Source: CAG-791 sp963593905
Lineage (GTDB): Bacteria; Bacillota; Clostridia; Lachnospirales; Lachnospiraceae
Assembly: GCA_963593905.1 (NCBI GenBank)
Contig: CAVBBL010000004.1
Coordinates: forward strand, 62,001-126,000
Reading direction: 5' to 3'
Length of the DNA stretch: 64,000 nucleotides
This document shows positions 62,890 to 64,000 of this stretch, piece by piece. The notes under the pieces are model-generated. The model saw nothing but the letters and a program-made list of their open reading frames with translations, was not told where the DNA came from and ran no database searches. A program made the position numbers and the translations under genes. How positions within the stretch are numbered: position 1 is the stretch's first letter; each line of letters starts with the position of its first letter.

Positions 62890-62974
62890 TTTCTGTGAAG
62901 CAGTAGGCTGTGTTTTTCTGTGAAGCTGTGTGTTGCATTTTCTGTGAAGCAATATGTCATATTTTCTGTGAAGC
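62890..62974 (-). repeat. Four tandem repeats of about 24-25 bp upstream of the promoter
   Basis: TTTCTGTGAAGC occurs at 62890, 62915, 62939 and 62963. The bases between differ. It lies just upstream of the -35 box of the alcohol dehydrogenase gene and could be an iterated binding site for an activator. A short open frame over it on the minus strand reflects the repeats rather than a gene. Confidence 0.7.
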
Positions 62975-63138
62975 AGCACGCCGCATCTTTTGTGCGTTCT
63001 ATATGAGCCAATGTACTATTCAGGAAGTCGTGGACGGTATTATAGTATACATGTTAGAATAACAAAAATAAAAAATTCTGCAGAGAGGCATCGTCGCATT
63101 GCCTGTATGCAGTAAATAATTAAGGAATGAGGTTTTCT

Positions 63139-64000
63139 ATGGAGTTTGTAAAAAAAGTAGTTGCAAAGTACAACAGTCTCAGTCTGATTCTGCGAATCGC
63201 CTGCGGCTTGGTGATCGGCGCCGTTTTGGCATTGGCCTTTCCTCATGCCTCCTGGATCACTATTTTCGGAGACTTATTTGTAGGGGCGTTAAAAAGTATT
63301 GCACCGGTTTTGGTTTTTGTCATCGTAGCCAGTGCGCTGGCGCAGGGCAGTGCCAGGCTGGACAAACGCTTTGGGACAGTTATTTTTTTGTATATGCTGA
63401 CTACTTTTCTGGCAGCATTTTTGGCCTGTCTTACAAGCTTCCTTTTTCCCCAGAATCTGGTACTGGCGGCTGCTGCCGAGAGTGAGACGATTCCCCAGAG
63501 CCTGCAGAGCGTACTGCAGACCTTACTGACGAATTTCGTGTCCAATCCCATCAGTGCGCTGATGGAGGGAAATTATATCTGTATCCTGTTCTGGGCATGT
63601 CTTTTCGGTCTCGCCATGAAGAATATAGCCACGGAGCATACCAAGGAATTTCTGTCCAATACCTCTGATGCGGTTTCCCAGCTGGTGCGCTGGATCATCA
63701 ATCTGGCTCCCTTTGGCATCATGGGCCTGGTTTACGGCAATGTCACAGAAAATGGCCTCTCTATTTTTACCCAATATGGAAAGCTTCTGCTGTTGCTGGT
63801 GGGGACCATGCTGCTGATGTCTCTGGTAGTCTCTCCCTTTGTGGCAGCCTTGTATCTGCATTGCAATCCCTATCCGCTGGTGTTTCGCTGCCTGAAGGAA
63901 TCCGGTCTGACTGCCTTCTTTACCCGCAGCTCCGCGGCCAATATTCCCGTGAATATGCGCCTTTGCGAAGAAATGGGACTGGATCCGGAGATGTACTCTA
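63139..64000 (+). CDS. sstT: Serine/threonine:sodium symporter, 3' end outside window
   Basis: 287 codons are visible and the frame is open to the window end. MEFVKKVVAKYNSLSLILRIACGLVIG, IAPVLVFVIVASALAQG, WACLFGLAMKN and FFTRSSAANIPVNM are typical of SstT, of the dicarboxylate/amino acid:cation symporter family. The TRSSAANIP loop corresponds to a substrate-binding re-entrant loop. It imports serine and threonine with sodium. AAGGAATGAGG precedes the ATG. Confidence 0.93.
   Translation, partial: MEFVKKVVAKYNSLSLILRIACGLVIGAVLALAFPHASWITIFGDLFVGALKSIAPVLVFVIVASALAQGSARLDKRFGTVIFLYMLTTFLAAFLACLTSFLFPQNLVLAAAAESETIPQSLQSVLQTLLTNFVSNPISALMEGNYICILFWACLFGLAMKNIATEHTKEFLSNTSDAVSQLVRWIINLAPFGIMGLVYGNVTENGLSIFTQYGKLLLLLVGTMLLMSLVVSPFVAALYLHCNPYPLVFRCLKESGLTAFFTRSSAANIPVNMRLCEEMGLDPEMYS

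Noticed and set aside
62820..63011. 63-residue minus-strand open frame with repeated CFTEN-like units
   Set aside because: Produced by the upstream tandem repeats; no ribosome binding site and it covers the promoter of the alcohol dehydrogenase gene.

Overview
The window looks like a chromosomal segment of a Gram-positive anaerobe of the class Clostridia, most likely family Lachnospiraceae. The inference rests on AGGAGG-type ribosome binding sites, the tsaE-tsaB-rimI-(rnz)-tsaD order, dnaE followed by pfkA, an FMN riboswitch before an ECF-type ribU, a LytR-CpsA-Psr (LCP) wall ligase and an Arn-like flippase pair. I see no tRNA, rRNA, transposase, phage gene or CRISPR array.

Region 1 (1-31.3 kb) is a cell-surface glycan locus. 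It starts with membrane proteins of unknown function, a radical SAM enzyme, a secreted SGNH hydrolase, an FAD oxidoreductase and a split membrane-protein gene. An MBOAT O-acyltransferase and its SGNH partner follow, then two small ArnE/ArnF-like membrane proteins on the minus strand. The core is rfbC, a Wzm/Wzt-type ABC exporter whose ATPase carries a C-terminal glycan-binding domain, a methyltransferase-kinase fusion resembling the WbdD chain terminator, five GT2 glycosyltransferases, a phosphohexomutase, an undecaprenyl-phosphate sugar transferase and an LCP ligase. Together they suggest an ABC-exported, rhamnose-containing, O-acylated wall polysaccharide.

Region 2 (31.3-40.3 kb) holds a small alarmone synthetase, a GH31 glycosidase behind an operator-like palindrome, a coiled-coil membrane protein, a flavin reductase, a LysM-G5-M23 endopeptidase, murA, and ribU under an FMN riboswitch. 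Region 3 (40.5-57.1 kb) holds a MacA/MacB-like efflux system, the t6A genes tsaE/tsaB/tsaD with rimI and rnz, ispD, a second ABC transporter with a 923-residue permease, and dnaE. Region 4 (57.4-64 kb) holds pfkA, a fucose/arabinose-isomerase-like gene, an AraC regulator, an iron alcohol dehydrogenase and the 5' part of sstT.

The most unusual content is a family of structured repeats found at 15 places, always in the sense orientation and nearly always ending at the start codon of a gene. A full unit has four hairpins (here called A, B, C and D) followed by an AGAGG-type ribosome binding site and an ATG. Units can be tandem with an exact 138-bp period. Stem sequences differ between copies while pairing is kept, including one minus-strand copy whose stems are almost wholly rewritten. 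The genes downstream are unrelated (glycosyltransferases, relQ, efflux ATPase, tsaD, dnaE), so this is not a gene-specific riboswitch. It looks like a portable 5'-leader and translation-initiation module of unknown function.
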